Of a DNA stretch of 64,000 nt, positions 46,433 through 56,901 are shown piece by piece. Under the pieces are notes generated by a model, which was not told where the DNA came from, searched no databases, and was given only the letters and a program-made list of their open reading frames with translations. Location of the stretch: positions 20,604 to 84,603 of the forward strand of contig QCPL01000006.1 of the NCBI GenBank assembly GCA_003212515.1, in the 5' to 3' direction. This DNA comes from Prochlorococcus sp. AG-436-M02. GTDB lineage: Bacteria > Cyanobacteriota > Cyanobacteriia > PCC-6307 > Cyanobiaceae. The number at the start of each line of letters is the position of its first letter. Positions within the stretch are counted from its first letter, which is position 1. Made by a program: the position numbers and the translations under genes.

Positions 46433-47422
46433 CTATGAAATCATCTGACCTTCTTGTGCACTTGGTTCTAAGAAACTGCCTATTTTCCTAAATTTCTCAT
46501 ATCTTTTTTCTCGAAGTGTTTGAACAGGTAGTTCTAACAACTCAATTAAATATTTAAGCAATGCATTCTTCAAGGCTTCCCCTGCCAGAAGAGGGGCCCA
46601 ATTGTTACCTCCTGAAGGCTCTTTTATAACTTCATCTACAATACCTAAACTAAGCAAATCCGGCCCAGTAATTTTAAGTGCTGAAGCGGCTTCTGGTGCC
46701 TTCCCAGCATCCCTCCAGAGAATAGAGGCGCAAGCCTCAGGACTAGCGACTGTATAAACACTATGTTCAAACATCAGTAATTTGTCGGCAACGCCAATTC
46801 CCAAGGCACCTCCAGAACCCCCTTCACCAATTACCGTTGCAATAATGGGTACTTTCAATCGAAACATTTCCCGCAAATTAACGGCTATAGCTTCTCCCTG
46901 ACCTTGCTCCTCCGCTAATAGGCCAGCATAGGCTCCTGGAGTATCAATAAAACAAATAATTGGTAAATTAAATCGATCGGCATGATTCATTAATCTCAAA
47001 GCTTTTCTATAACCACCTGGCTTAGCCATCCCAAAGTTTCTAGCTACATTCTCCTTGGTATCTCTTCCTTTTTGCTGGCCAATTAACATAACAGCCTGAT
47101 CCTCAATTCTAGCTATTCCTCCAACTAAAGCGCTGTCATCACTGCAACTTCTATCACCATGTAGTTCTATCCAGTCATCACAAAACATCTGAATAAAGTC
47201 AAGAGTACTTGGCCTTTGCGGATGCCTGGCAACTTGTATTTTCTCCGCAGGTGTCAATGCTCTAAAAATCTCCTCCCTTCTTCTTGCAGCAAGGGTTTCC
47301 AACTGAAGCAACTGTTGACTCACGTCAACTTCTGAATCTCTAGCCAACTCTCGAATTTGTTCAATTTGCTTTTCGAGTTCAACTAATGGCTTTTCAAATT
47401 CCAAAAGATAACGACGTGCCAT
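46433..47422 (-). CDS. accA: Acetyl-CoA carboxylase carboxyltransferase subunit alpha
   Basis: AccA with AccD transfers CO2 from carboxybiotin to acetyl-CoA, making malonyl-CoA for fatty acids. The 329-aa protein starts with the helical [20 protein letters not shown] segment. The crotonase-like core has [43 protein letters not shown] and [17 protein letters not shown]. It lies 16 nt downstream of aar, joining precursor supply and hydrocarbon synthesis in one unit. Confidence 0.96.
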   Translation of the reverse strand: MARRYLLEFEKPLVELEKQIEQIRELARDSEVDVSQQLLQLETLAARRREEIFRALTPAEKIQVARHPQRPSTLDFIQMFCDDWIELHGDRSCSDDSALVGGIARIEDQAVMLIGQQKGRDTKENVARNFGMAKPGGYRKALRLMNHADRFNLPIICFIDTPGAYAGLLAEEQGQGEAIAVNLREMFRLKVPIIATVIGEGGSGGALGIGVADKLLMFEHSVYTVASPEACASILWRDAGKAPEAASALKITGPDLLSLGIVDEVIKEPSGGNNWAPLLAGEALKNALLKYLIELLELPVQTLREKRYEKFRKIGSFLEPSAQEGQMIS

Positions 47423-47438
47423 AAAAAAAAGTTAAGAG

Positions 47439-48479
47439 TCAGGCAAAAGCAGCCTGCAAATCCTTTTGGAGACCAAGCACGGAGAAACCATGCTTTAGAG
47501 ATGCCTCACCAATAAAGTCCATTTTTTCCAAAGTAATGTTATTTCTTCCCCAACTAAAGTTAGTGTGGCAATTTTCAAATTCAAGAAGCATAGCCTCTGC
47601 AAAACAAGCAAACATCTGTCTTTGTGGGATTTCCATCTCTGCAATTGCCATCATATTCCAACCAATATCAGTAAAAAACTCAACTATTCCTCCTTTAAGA
47701 ACATGAATCCCAGAGCCAGAAAATTTCATATCAAGATTTTTTGGGTAACCGCCATCAATCATTAAACAAGGCTTGCGAAGATTACTTTTGTCTATCTCTA
47801 GATTCTTAGGCAAGCTAGCCACCCAAACAACAGCATCGGCCTCTGGCAGAGCTTCTTCTAAGCTAAGAATTCTTCCCCCTTGAAGATCTTGCTGTAGATC
47901 TTTTAATGGCTGATGCTGACGAGCTACTAGCAACAACTCACTAACCCCGGTTCTCTGAGACATCCACCTGCAAACTGCACTCCCTATATCTCCAGTTGCT
48001 CCAATGACAGCAACTTTTGCTTTCTTAAGATCAATACCAAGCTTAGGAGCATTAATCTCTAGCTGACGGCATATTACCCAAGCTGTATGAGTATTCCCAG
48101 TTGTAAACCTTTCCCAGCTAAGGGTTGTATTTCTTACCTGCCGATGTTGTAGAAGATTGAAATTCTCAAAAATAATCGAAGTAAATCCACCAAGCGCGGT
48201 AATACTTATGCCTTTCTTTTGAGCAAGCTCCATAGCATTAAGAACTTTTCTTCTAGCCGTCTTAAATCTACTCAACATCTCAGGTACAAAGCAGGAGTCT
48301 ATATAAGCTCCTTCAATGGTTTTTCCTATTGCACTAACAACCTGCACATGCTCTACCAACTGAGGAGGGGCACTGCACCAAACATCTAAATCTCCTTCAG
48401 CTATATGGTCATATCCCAAATCCATTGCCTTTTGTCTGGCATCTTTAAAACTTGTTGAGTGTCCGATCAATCCAAACAT
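47439..48479 (-). CDS. aar: Acyl-ACP reductase (hydrocarbon biosynthesis)
   Basis: AAR reduces long-chain acyl-ACP to fatty aldehyde using NADPH. The 346-aa protein starts [18 protein letters not shown]. It carries the reactive-Cys region [17 protein letters not shown], the Rossmann motif [17 protein letters not shown], and [19 protein letters not shown]. ado lies 146 nt upstream on the same strand, the standard order, and accA follows directly. Confidence 0.96.
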   Translation of the reverse strand: MFGLIGHSTSFKDARQKAMDLGYDHIAEGDLDVWCSAPPQLVEHVQVVSAIGKTIEGAYIDSCFVPEMLSRFKTARRKVLNAMELAQKKGISITALGGFTSIIFENFNLLQHRQVRNTTLSWERFTTGNTHTAWVICRQLEINAPKLGIDLKKAKVAVIGATGDIGSAVCRWMSQRTGVSELLLVARQHQPLKDLQQDLQGGRILSLEEALPEADAVVWVASLPKNLEIDKSNLRKPCLMIDGGYPKNLDMKFSGSGIHVLKGGIVEFFTDIGWNMMAIAEMEIPQRQMFACFAEAMLLEFENCHTNFSWGRNNITLEKMDFIGEASLKHGFSVLGLQKDLQAAFA

Positions 48480-48625
48480 CTTGTCTTTAAGAACTTCATT
48501 TAAGAAGTAAATCCTTTAAGGGAGTACACAGATTAAACCATGATGCTCCAGAACAACTATTAATAGCAGGTTTTTAGTGCTAAAAAACTAATCAATTAAG
48601 GATTTGTACTAAATTAAACGGCAAG

Positions 48626-49345
48626 TTAGACCAAAGCGGCTAAAGCCATTCGAGCTATCTCTCTAGTATCCAAACCAATCTCCATGAGCGAGTCTTGGTA
48701 AGCAATCATAAATTCTTCCATCAATTCTTCTTTATCCATATCAAGCGATTCAGCATCATCTGCAACCTGATCAAGCATTGATTTAATAAGAGGAAGATTT
48801 TCTTTATTCGCCTTCATCAAATCTTCTTTACAAGTACTTAAATTAGCTTTTAACCACTCTTGTCCATAATTCAGATGAAGATACTCATCTTTAACAACAT
48901 TTTCAGTGATTTTTCTTGCGAAAGGATCAGCAACTCTTATGTAAACGTGATAGGCAGATATTGCAAAAGCTTCAATAAGGATGGCTTGAATAAGGAAACA
49001 GGTTGTTAGATTTTGTTCTTTAAAAGCTTTCTGAAAATTACCATGCAAGGGCAAAAAGAATTTTTCAGCAAACGGCATGTCTGCCTTTACACCAAGATTT
49101 CTTCCACAAGCAGTAAATCCTTTCATATGCTTGAGTTCCATTACTGCTAACTTCTTTAATTCCTCTGCCTTGTCTGGAATCAAAGTACCTATAGCAAGAT
49201 AATTGCCATGAGCCTCCTTCTCTCCTTCAATAACAATTGCGTTAATCCTGCTATATGCATCTTTGTATTCTTCAGAAGAAAAATCTGGAAGATTAACTCC
49301 TAAATCGTTATTAATGGCAACTCCTGTAGATTCTAAGGTCGGCAT
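48626..49345 (-). CDS. ado: Aldehyde-deformylating oxygenase
   Basis: ADO converts fatty aldehydes to alkanes or alkenes (mainly C15/C17) with a ferritin-like di-iron centre. The ligand motifs are intact: EGEKEAHGNYL, AVMELKHMKGF, EAFAISAYHVY and VKDEYLHLNYGQEWL. The 239-aa length is normal. It is first in the ado-aar-accA-SDR order. The products sit in thylakoid and cytoplasmic membranes and help growth and cell division. Confidence 0.96.
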   Translation of the reverse strand: MPTLESTGVAINNDLGVNLPDFSSEEYKDAYSRINAIVIEGEKEAHGNYLAIGTLIPDKAEELKKLAVMELKHMKGFTACGRNLGVKADMPFAEKFFLPLHGNFQKAFKEQNLTTCFLIQAILIEAFAISAYHVYIRVADPFARKITENVVKDEYLHLNYGQEWLKANLSTCKEDLMKANKENLPLIKSMLDQVADDAESLDMDKEELMEEFMIAYQDSLMEIGLDTREIARMALAALV

Positions 49346-49410
49346 AATTTTTCAAAATTCACAATATCGCGCACTTTACAGAATTAAGCGAAATTTGGCG
49401 ATATTTTGCT

Positions 49411-50265
49411 TCATGAATTATTGGTATTTAATTTTTTCGAACTATCCACTGGAGGCCATTTGCTTTTCATAAGGTTTAAAAACAATTCCTCCCAATGTTC
49501 TACCAATACTCTTCTTAAGCTATCTCCCAACTGAGAATTAGCTCCGCGACTATCCCCAATGACACCTGACTGACTTAATTCATTGGTCAACCATGCACAT
49601 GGAGCTGCACCTTCAAGGCTCCATCCGGAAGGAACCTCCATATTTGAATTGCCATAATTTTTGGAATCTCCATCAAAAGGTCTGGAATCCCCAACAAGAT
49701 CTGGATCGAATGAAAGCATCAAACTGGTTTCAGCTAAAGCAGCATGTAATCCTTGTTCAACCTCTTTATTAGGAATCAAATCTCTTAATTCATCAACACC
49801 ACTCCACAAAAAGCATGGCAAAACAGAAATTGAAGGACACTGAATTCTTAATTCTCTTGCTATTGCTTGCAAAAGGCCTATCTGTCCTCCATGTGCATTA
49901 AAAAGTACCAACCTCTGGAATCCCATATTTGCTAATTGTTTCCCAATTTCACCAACAATCTCCATCATTAACGTTCCTGGCAAAGATAATGTTCCAGGAA
50001 AACCCAAATGTTCAGGAGAGAACCCTATTGATTGAGAAGGCAAAGACCATATGGGTAAATCTTTCGGCAAGCGTTCCAAAACTTCAAATAAAACACTTTC
50101 AGCAAACAAAGTGTCTGTAATCAAAGGTAAATGTGGTCCATGTTGTTCACATGCACCGAAAGGCCAAACAATGGTAGATCCCTCTTTTAAAGCAGCCTTA
50201 GACGCATCGGGCCAATTAAAAAAGGCTAAATTTCGTGAATGAGAACTGATAGAAATAACCTCCAA
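49411..50265 (-). CDS. Creatininase-family amidohydrolase
   Basis: A 284-aa metal-dependent amidohydrolase of the creatininase/MftE family. Metal-binding residues are in FGACEQHGPHLPLITDTLFA (Glu, His, Asp), and FNAHGGQIG and ALAETSLML with a further Glu. The substrate is not creatinine necessarily; family members act on cyclic amides and formamides. It is upstream of ado on the same strand with 65 nt between, and divergent from the S1 gene. Confidence 0.88.
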   Translation of the reverse strand: MEVISISSHSRNLAFFNWPDASKAALKEGSTIVWPFGACEQHGPHLPLITDTLFAESVLFEVLERLPKDLPIWSLPSQSIGFSPEHLGFPGTLSLPGTLMMEIVGEIGKQLANMGFQRLVLFNAHGGQIGLLQAIARELRIQCPSISVLPCFLWSGVDELRDLIPNKEVEQGLHAALAETSLMLSFDPDLVGDSRPFDGDSKNYGNSNMEVPSGWSLEGAAPCAWLTNELSQSGVIGDSRGANSQLGDSLRRVLVEHWEELFLNLMKSKWPPVDSSKKLNTNNS

Positions 50266-50326
50266 ACATGAAATAATTTAACTTTTCCTGCAAGAATGGC
50301 TTATTGATAAACCCCCATAAGGCCCA

Positions 50327-51613
50327 ATGGCCGGATCAGGAAGCCCTCAACCTAAAAAACCCAATCCTCCAAGGAACGAGCAAAGTAATTTGCGAAAGCC
50401 CTTGCAGGTGATGCACATTAGTAGGAAAGAAGATGGGCAATCCCAACCTGACACTAACTCTAATGAAGATCAAGATAATAATGATCTCAAGGAAGCTAAG
50501 CCTAATAAAGAGAGAATTAATAAAACCCTTATATCCCCATCAAAACCTCTAGAGATTCTAAGTCAAGAAAATAAAAATCAGATTGAGGTTAAATCCCATT
50601 CTTCTGAAGCTTTATCAATGGGAGATCTCCTTGCGAAAGAAACTCTTCCTCAACAAAATCAACCAAAGTCAGAAAGCTTCAATTCAGCTAATTTCTTAGA
50701 AAGAACTGTTGATGAATTTGATTTTGATGAAGGAGCTTTCCTTGCTGCATTAGAAGAAAATGAACCAATTGGGAATACTGGTGAGATAGCGAAAGGTTCA
50801 GTGATTGGTGTAGAAAGTGACGGTGTTTATGTTGATATTGGCGGGAAAGCACCTGGCTTTATGCCTAAAAATGAATGTGGTCTAGGAGTTATAACAAATC
50901 TAAAAGAACGCTTTCAAAAAGGTTTAGAAGTCGAAGTTTTAGTAACGCGTGAACAAAATGCAGACGGAATGGTTACGATTAGTTGTCGAGCCTTAGCTCT
51001 TCGTAAAAGTTGGGACAAGGCGCTTGAGCTTGCAAAAGAAGGAAAAGTTGTAGAAGTTAAAATAAATGGCTTTAATCGTGGAGGAGTTACATGCGATCTT
51101 GAAGGTCTAAGAGGTTTCATTCCTCGATCACAACTAAATGATGGAGAAAATCATGAATCTCTTGTTAGCAAATCAGTCAATGTAGCTTTTATAGAAGTCA
51201 CCCCAGACAATCGAAAACTTATACTCTCTGAGAAGAAGGCCAAAACTGCTGCTCAATTTGCCAAACTTGAAATAGGACAACTTATCGAAGGAAAAGTAAT
51301 TTCTGTTAAACCCTATGGTTTTTTTGTTGACCTTGGTGGCATTAGCGGTCTTCTTCATCAATCGATGATTACAAATGGCAGTTTAAGATCACTAAGAGAA
51401 GTATTTGATCAAGGAGATATAGTCAAAGCTTTAATTACTGATCTTGATCCTGGAAGAGGAAGGATTGGCCTAAACACAGCAATGCTTGAGGGGATACCGG
51501 GTGAAATTCTTATTGAAAAAGAAAAGGTTCTAAGAGAGGCTGAGGATCGTGCTAAAAAAGCTCAAACTCTTCTAAAGACAAAAGAAGAAAGTAAAGAAGA
51601 CGAAACAAAATGA
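50327..51613 (+). CDS. S1-domain RNA-binding protein (ribosomal protein S1 homologue)
   Basis: A 428-aa protein. The first 150 residues are low-complexity, polar and probably disordered. Three S1 domains follow: GSVIGVESDGVYVDIGGKAP (about 155-225), VVEVKINGFNRGGVTCDLEG (about 240-310) and GKVISVKPYGFFVDLGGISG (about 325-395). An acidic/Lys tail ends it. Cyanobacteria carry more than one S1 homologue; the short three-domain layout fits the second, Nbp1-like type. Its stop overlaps the Tab2 start (ATGA), so the two are coupled. Confidence 0.9.
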   Translation: MAGSGSPQPKKPNPPRNEQSNLRKPLQVMHISRKEDGQSQPDTNSNEDQDNNDLKEAKPNKERINKTLISPSKPLEILSQENKNQIEVKSHSSEALSMGDLLAKETLPQQNQPKSESFNSANFLERTVDEFDFDEGAFLAALEENEPIGNTGEIAKGSVIGVESDGVYVDIGGKAPGFMPKNECGLGVITNLKERFQKGLEVEVLVTREQNADGMVTISCRALALRKSWDKALELAKEGKVVEVKINGFNRGGVTCDLEGLRGFIPRSQLNDGENHESLVSKSVNVAFIEVTPDNRKLILSEKKAKTAAQFAKLEIGQLIEGKVISVKPYGFFVDLGGISGLLHQSMITNGSLRSLREVFDQGDIVKALITDLDPGRGRIGLNTAMLEGIPGEILIEKEKVLREAEDRAKKAQTLLKTKEESKEDETK

Positions 51614-52515
51614 CTAATGCCTCATTAGGCCCTGAAAATAACAAGCTTAAAACAGCTGATTGGGAGCTTGATTTCTTTTCACGTCCAATAATAGAAATTG
51701 ATGGAAAGAAACGTTGGGAGCTACTTATATCAAGCACTCAAGATTTCTCAGGAGGTGAAACTTTTCGTTGGGTAAAACAATGTCCTGCAAATGAAGTTAA
51801 TTCAATCTGGTTAAGTCAATCACTTCAAGAAGCCTTAAAAGAAGCAAAAGCGCAAGGGTGGGCGACACCTAAGAAACTTCGTTGCTGGCGAGCATCAATG
51901 AAAACAATGATAAGAAAAGCCGCTGACAAAGTAGGTCTAGAAGTTCTTGAAAGCAGAAGGACCTTCTCGCTTTTTGAATGGTTAAAGCAAAGAGAGAAAG
52001 ATGTCTACCCAAATGAAGCTGGTTACATTTCAGGGCCAATCCCACCAAGCAAAGTTGATATCCTTAATCAACCAGAACCTTTACCAGAAGCCTTACGAGG
52101 AGATGCCTGGAGTTTCTCATCCCTCTCAGTAGGGAACCTACGTGAAGCAAAAGAATGGCCAATGGAATTCAATTCATTACTCCCTATTAGGGAATCACTT
52201 GATGAAACCATCCAAATCCCAGGGCTTCGTTTATTTAGCCAGACAAGATCATTAGCAGTTTCAGCCTGGCTGAGTGGAGTTGAGCCAGTAAGGCTTTTAG
52301 TAGAAAAAAATCAACTACTTTTGGAAGCTGGACAAGAAGACAGATGGCTAGTTACTGATATGAACAAAGATTATGCTCATCAAGTCGAGCTTCAGCTCTG
52401 TGAAGCAAGGGATCATGCTGATGGTATACAATTTATAGCTATTCAAAGTTCACCCGAAGAAGAAAAGTTCACAGGTTTTTGGATGCTTAAAGATATGAAT
52501 ACTTCATTATTTTAA
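51610..52515 (+). CDS. Tab2/Atab2-family RNA-binding protein
   Basis: A 301-aa DUF1092 protein: WELDFFSRPIIEIDGKKRWEL at the N-terminus, RCWRASMKTMIRKAADKVGLE in the middle and LPEALRGDAWSFSSL later. Plant and algal homologues (Tab2, ATAB2) bind psaB or other photosystem mRNAs to activate translation. Being translated in overlap with an S1-domain protein makes a joint role in translation initiation likely, but no target can be read from this sequence. Confidence 0.9.
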   Translation: MTNASLGPENNKLKTADWELDFFSRPIIEIDGKKRWELLISSTQDFSGGETFRWVKQCPANEVNSIWLSQSLQEALKEAKAQGWATPKKLRCWRASMKTMIRKAADKVGLEVLESRRTFSLFEWLKQREKDVYPNEAGYISGPIPPSKVDILNQPEPLPEALRGDAWSFSSLSVGNLREAKEWPMEFNSLLPIRESLDETIQIPGLRLFSQTRSLAVSAWLSGVEPVRLLVEKNQLLLEAGQEDRWLVTDMNKDYAHQVELQLCEARDHADGIQFIAIQSSPEEEKFTGFWMLKDMNTSLF

Positions 52516-52531
52516 TTAAGTTCTAAGTCCA

Positions 52532-53368
52532 TTGGTTAATAATAAAGATTTACCCAATAATAAAGCTTGGATAAAAGTTATAAAACAAGATTCAATCTTC
52601 TTTCAATCAACTCTTCTTTTAAAGAATGGATTCAAGCATGCTTTCTTTACCAAGAAAGTTTCCAGAAATACACCTCAGGACTTAGTGAAATTAATAAGTA
52701 GGGATCCAAGTATTCACTTATTAGAACAAGTCCACAGCAATAAAGTAATACATGCCTCTAAGATTAATGGTAAGAAAGTGATAAAAGCAGACAGCATTAT
52801 TAGCGACAAAGAGTCTCAAAGTCTATGGGTCTATTCAGCAGATTGTATTCCTATCTTAATTGGAGATTCAAAAACAGGACGTGCTGTTGCAATCCATTCT
52901 GGATGGAAAGGCTTAGTGAAAAGTATTTTAAAAAAAACTATCAACCAAATTGAGATAGATGGATGTCATAGAAAAAATATAATAATTGCAATTGGGCCAG
53001 CAATAAGTGGTATTAATTATCAAGTTGAAGAGGAAATCGTATTCAAGATGTATAAGACTTTAAACAACATCAAAAATATTCACAATGAAAATATTATTAA
53101 ATACATGCAAAATATCAACTGCATCAAGCTTGATAAAAACCCGAATAAATATCTTCTAGACATAAGAAACGTAGCAAAAGAGCAATTTCTATTAGAAGGA
53201 ATTGATTCCCATCATATAAGTTTAAACTCAAACTGTACTTTTGGAGAAAAAGAACTATTCTATTCTTGGAGGAGAGATCATTGCAAGTCAAGACAATTTA
53301 GTGTCATTGAATCAAGAATTTCTAATAAAAATATCCTCAAAAATGTTAGGAGTGAATTTAATTATTAA
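52532..53368 (+). CDS. YfiH/PgeF-family multicopper-oxidase-like protein
   Basis: A 278-aa protein of the DUF152/laccase-domain family, linked to peptidoglycan editing and purine nucleoside cleavage. Metal/catalytic residues are visible: His in LLEQVHSNKV, Cys in YSADCIPILIGD and His in AIHSGWKGLVKS. The C-terminal SRRDHCKSRQFS-like motif (here SWRRDHCKSRQF) is present. It starts with TTG at 52532, 17 nt after the Tab2 gene, and probably belongs to the S1-Tab2 transcript. Confidence 0.88.
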   Translation: MVNNKDLPNNKAWIKVIKQDSIFFQSTLLLKNGFKHAFFTKKVSRNTPQDLVKLISRDPSIHLLEQVHSNKVIHASKINGKKVIKADSIISDKESQSLWVYSADCIPILIGDSKTGRAVAIHSGWKGLVKSILKKTINQIEIDGCHRKNIIIAIGPAISGINYQVEEEIVFKMYKTLNNIKNIHNENIIKYMQNINCIKLDKNPNKYLLDIRNVAKEQFLLEGIDSHHISLNSNCTFGEKELFYSWRRDHCKSRQFSVIESRISNKNILKNVRSEFNY

Positions 53369-53700
53369 CATATAGATTTTGCATATCCTAATTCGACCAA
53401 TTTAGAGGCAAGGTCATTCCCTGTTTTAAGACTAGTTACTCTTGCAAGTAAGATTCCATCTTCAGATCCTTTTGGAAAAAAGTTTATTTTTGTATGTCTT
53501 GGGATTTCACTTCTAAGCCATTCAATAGAATCTTTTTCATTTTCTTGATCAATTTTTATACAAGCAATTCTTATTTTATAATTTCTATTATGGTCCCCAA
53601 CTTGAAGAACAGATGCACTTGTAACCTGAAGAACTTCTGCAGGTAATGTTCTAATAGGGAAGAGAAGCAAGAAAATAAAGATACATAAGAATGTTTTCAT
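53365..53700 (-). CDS. Secreted SNase-like domain protein (111 aa)
   Basis: From ATG 53698-53700 a signal peptide (MKTFLCIFIFLLLFPIRTLP) precedes one degenerate staphylococcal-nuclease-like domain: VLQVGDHNRNYKIRIACIKI, then EWLRSEIPRHTKINF, then LASKLVELGYAK. The catalytic Asp/Arg/Glu set of active nucleases is not clearly complete, so it may bind rather than cut. Exported. Its stop overlaps the 3' end of the pgeF-like gene by 4 bp. Confidence 0.7.
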   Translation of the reverse strand: MKTFLCIFIFLLLFPIRTLPAEVLQVTSASVLQVGDHNRNYKIRIACIKIDQENEKDSIEWLRSEIPRHTKINFFPKGSEDGILLARVTSLKTGNDLASKLVELGYAKSIC

Positions 53701-53758
53701 GGAAAAAGTCAAGAACTAAATTTTAAAGACTATTAATTTAGAGAAAAAAGTTTTATTC

Positions 53759-55519
53759 TCAGTTTTGATTAGGTAGTCCAACCATTTCAGAATTGCTTTT
53801 TCCAGGAGGAACCATTGGATAACAATTTTCATCTCTTCTAACATGAACATCTACTAGCATTGGGCCAGGATAATCCAAAGCCTCTTGCAATTTACTCCTT
53901 AAATCTTTTCTATCATTAATCAAAAGGCCTTCAACCCCAAATGCTTTTGCTAAAGCTACAAAATCAGGCTCACCTTTTAACATGTTAGTAGCCGAATAAC
54001 GTTCATCATAGAACCGTTGTTGCCACTGACGAACCATCCCTTGCCAATGATTATTAATGATAATTATTTTTGTGTTTAATTGATACTGAGAAATAGTTCC
54101 TAGTTCCTGAATGTTCATAAGAATACTTGCATCTCCTGCTATGCAAATAACTTTTTCATCTGGCAATGCAACTTGAACACCTAACGCTGCAGGTAGACCA
54201 AATCCCATAGTACCTAAACCTCCACTGCTAATCCATTGCCGAGGTCCATTTCTTAAATATTGTGCAGCCCACATTTGATGCTGGCCCACATCTGTGGTTA
54301 TGTAGGCATCTTTAACAAGATCTCTAATCTCAATCATAATTTCTTGAGGATATAATTCACCTTTCTTATTAGGTATTACAAGCGGATACTTCTCCTTCCA
54401 AGAATTGATTTGTTCTAACCATTTAACTGTATTAATCTTAACTTTTCTTTTCCTACTAACATCAATCATTTTCTCAAGACTCTCACTTAAATCGCCAAGA
54501 ACAGCTACATCAGCAATTCTATTTTTATTAATTTCAGCTGGATCTACCTCAAAATGAATGACTTTTGCTCTTTGTGCAAAAGCATCTAATTTACCGGTAA
54601 CTCTGTCATCAAAACGAGCGCCAATTGCAATTAGTAAATCACATTCAGTAACTGCAAAATTTGCAAAAGCTGTCCCATGCATACCTAACATCCCAACCGA
54701 AAGAGAATCACATTCGTCAAATGCACCTTTCCCCATTAATGTTGTTGTGACAGGCAATTGATAACGTTTCGCTAGTGCTGATAAGTTTTCATGGGCACTA
54801 GAAGCAATTACTCCACCTCCCACATAAAGCAATGGGCGACTAGCCTCTTCTATTAAATCAAGTGCACTATTAATAGAATTCAGATCTGCTAAAACAGGTG
54901 TTTTAAAACCGGCCGGAATAACTGAATTAGGTTCAACAGGTTTATAGTCAAACATTTCTTGGCCTACATCTTTTGGGATATCAACTAGAACAGGACCAGG
55001 GCGACCAGAAGAAGCAATGAAAAACGCTTGGGAAATGACAGAAGCGATTTCAGAGGGATCTCTTACAACCCAAGAATGTTTCACAATTGGAAGAGTAATT
55101 CCAAAAATATCTGTTTCCTGAAAAGCATCTGTTCCAATAGCAGGCCTTGGAACCTGACCTGTAATAACAACCAAAGGGACTGAATCCATCTGCGCAGTTG
55201 CTATTCCCGTTACCAAATTTGTTGCACCTGGACCTGAAGTACCGAAGCAAACACCTACTTTTCCAGTCGCCCTAGCAAAACCATCTGCAGCATGAGATCC
55301 TCCTTGCTCATGCCTAATAAGAATATGTCTAAGCCAACCTTCTTGTTCCGCTTTATAAACAGCATCATATATAGGAAGGATCGCACCTCCTGGATAACCA
55401 AAAACAGTATCTACTCCATGTCTTCTAAGAGAATCCATAAGGGCATCTGCCCCTAAAATCTGTTTTCGTTCCTTGTTAGCAGAATCATCTAGACCTAAAC
55501 GTAAAGACGACAGTGTCAC
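53759..55519 (-). CDS. ilvB: Acetolactate synthase large subunit
   Basis: A ThDP-dependent enzyme making acetolactate or acetohydroxybutyrate for Val, Leu and Ile. The ThDP-activating Glu is in [20 protein letters not shown]; the cofactor-binding [18 protein letters not shown] with its GDA...N motif lies near residue 455. At 586 aa it is full length. The start appears to be GTG at 55517-55519. The regulatory ilvN subunit is not in this window. Confidence 0.96.
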   Translation of the reverse strand: MTLSSLRLGLDDSANKERKQILGADALMDSLRRHGVDTVFGYPGGAILPIYDAVYKAEQEGWLRHILIRHEQGGSHAADGFARATGKVGVCFGTSGPGATNLVTGIATAQMDSVPLVVITGQVPRPAIGTDAFQETDIFGITLPIVKHSWVVRDPSEIASVISQAFFIASSGRPGPVLVDIPKDVGQEMFDYKPVEPNSVIPAGFKTPVLADLNSINSALDLIEEASRPLLYVGGGVIASSAHENLSALAKRYQLPVTTTLMGKGAFDECDSLSVGMLGMHGTAFANFAVTECDLLIAIGARFDDRVTGKLDAFAQRAKVIHFEVDPAEINKNRIADVAVLGDLSESLEKMIDVSRKRKVKINTVKWLEQINSWKEKYPLVIPNKKGELYPQEIMIEIRDLVKDAYITTDVGQHQMWAAQYLRNGPRQWISSGGLGTMGFGLPAALGVQVALPDEKVICIAGDASILMNIQELGTISQYQLNTKIIIINNHWQGMVRQWQQRFYDERYSATNMLKGEPDFVALAKAFGVEGLLINDRKDLRSKLQEALDYPGPMLVDVHVRRDENCYPMVPPGKSNSEMVGLPNQN

Positions 55520-55656
55520 GGTAGAGAAACAGTTAATCCTAAATAAATGTTATATGGATAATGGTTGTTTTGACTATAAAAAAGACATAGAGATTGAAAA
55601 GATTAAACTCTTAAAGCATGTGATTTTTCTTAATTGATTTTCTAAAAGCGCAAAGT

Positions 55657-56832
55657 TCAAAGCAGGCCAATGAAATGTAAGGGGCCCTGACCAATTACCA
55701 ACTCAAGAAAGCAAACAATAAAAACAAACATTGCAACTCTTCCATTCCAAACTTCTGCACTATTATTCCATCCCCACTGCCATTTCTCTTGAGGGTAAAG
55801 CTTAACTTTATCTGGCAATTTAGCAGCTTCATCAAGGCTTATCTCAGGGCCATCTAAACAAGAAGTAACCAAATCAGCGAGACCATTGATAAATAATGGG
55901 TCTGTATCTAAGGCTTTAACTCTTCTAAAATTATTAATACCATTCTTAAGAGCAATTTCTTTATACTCAATATCTATTTCCTGAAGCGTCTCAATATGTT
56001 CACTAACAAAGCTTATAGGAACAACAATTAATTCTTTGACCCCCTTCATCCCAAGTTCCTCTAGGACATCTTCAGTGTATGGCTTTAGCCATTCTTCTGG
56101 CCCAACCCTACTTTGATAAGAAAGGGTATAAGTATTACTAAAACCTAATGATCTTTCAACCTTATCAATAATCAACAAAGAACAATCCTCTATTTCATCT
56201 TTATAAGGATCACCCGCTTCTTCTACATAGCTCCTGGGGACACCATGAGCTGTAAAACAAATGTGGGCATTTTCTGGAGATGCGCAGCAAACTAATTCCG
56301 CTTCAATCAGCTTTGCCATAGCATTAATATATCCTGGGTTATCAAACCAACTTCGGATACACCTTATAGATAACTTGTTGAAAACATTATCGGCCTCGCT
56401 CAGGCGTCGCAACTCCCTAAAGCTTGAGCCACTTGTACTAATCGAGAAATGAGGATAAAGAGGTAGTACTACAACTTCATTAATTTTATCTGCCTTTATA
56501 TCTTCAACAGCAGACTCTGTAAAAGGATGCCAGTATCTCATCGCAATATAACTAGTTGCATCAATTCCCCTTTTACGAAGTTCACTCTGCAATTCTCTAG
56601 CTTGTTGTTCAGTGATTCGTCTTAGAGGAGAGCCTCCACCAATTGCTTGATAAGCCTTTTGAGACTTGGCACTTCTTAGACTACTAATAAACCAAGCCAA
56701 AGGCTTCTGGAATAACTTTATAGGAATTCGAATTATCTCTGGATCTGAAAAGAGATTATATAAAAATGGACCTACATCTTTAATTCTCTCAGGACCCCCA
56801 AGATTCATTAAAAGGACACCTACACGAGTCAT
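55657..56832 (-). CDS. hemH: Ferrochelatase with C-terminal chlorophyll-binding-like helix
   Basis: HemH inserts Fe2+ into protoporphyrin IX. The catalytic core shows [35 protein letters not shown] and [19 protein letters not shown] with the catalytic His, then [18 protein letters not shown]. Beyond residue 340 a Pro/Lys linker leads to a membrane helix with the ExxNGRxAM chlorophyll-binding motif ([10 protein letters not shown]), typical of cyanobacterial and plastid type I ferrochelatases. This tail probably anchors it in thylakoids near chlorophyll enzymes. Confidence 0.96.
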   Translation of the reverse strand: MTRVGVLLMNLGGPERIKDVGPFLYNLFSDPEIIRIPIKLFQKPLAWFISSLRSAKSQKAYQAIGGGSPLRRITEQQARELQSELRKRGIDATSYIAMRYWHPFTESAVEDIKADKINEVVVLPLYPHFSISTSGSSFRELRRLSEADNVFNKLSIRCIRSWFDNPGYINAMAKLIEAELVCCASPENAHICFTAHGVPRSYVEEAGDPYKDEIEDCSLLIIDKVERSLGFSNTYTLSYQSRVGPEEWLKPYTEDVLEELGMKGVKELIVVPISFVSEHIETLQEIDIEYKEIALKNGINNFRRVKALDTDPLFINGLADLVTSCLDGPEISLDEAAKLPDKVKLYPQEKWQWGWNNSAEVWNGRVAMFVFIVCFLELVIGQGPLHFIGLL

Positions 56833-56901
56833 TAAAAAAACTTCCTTAGGGGTTGAGCTTAACGCGGAACGACGTCAATGTACCTGTAACTATTTAAACC
56901 A

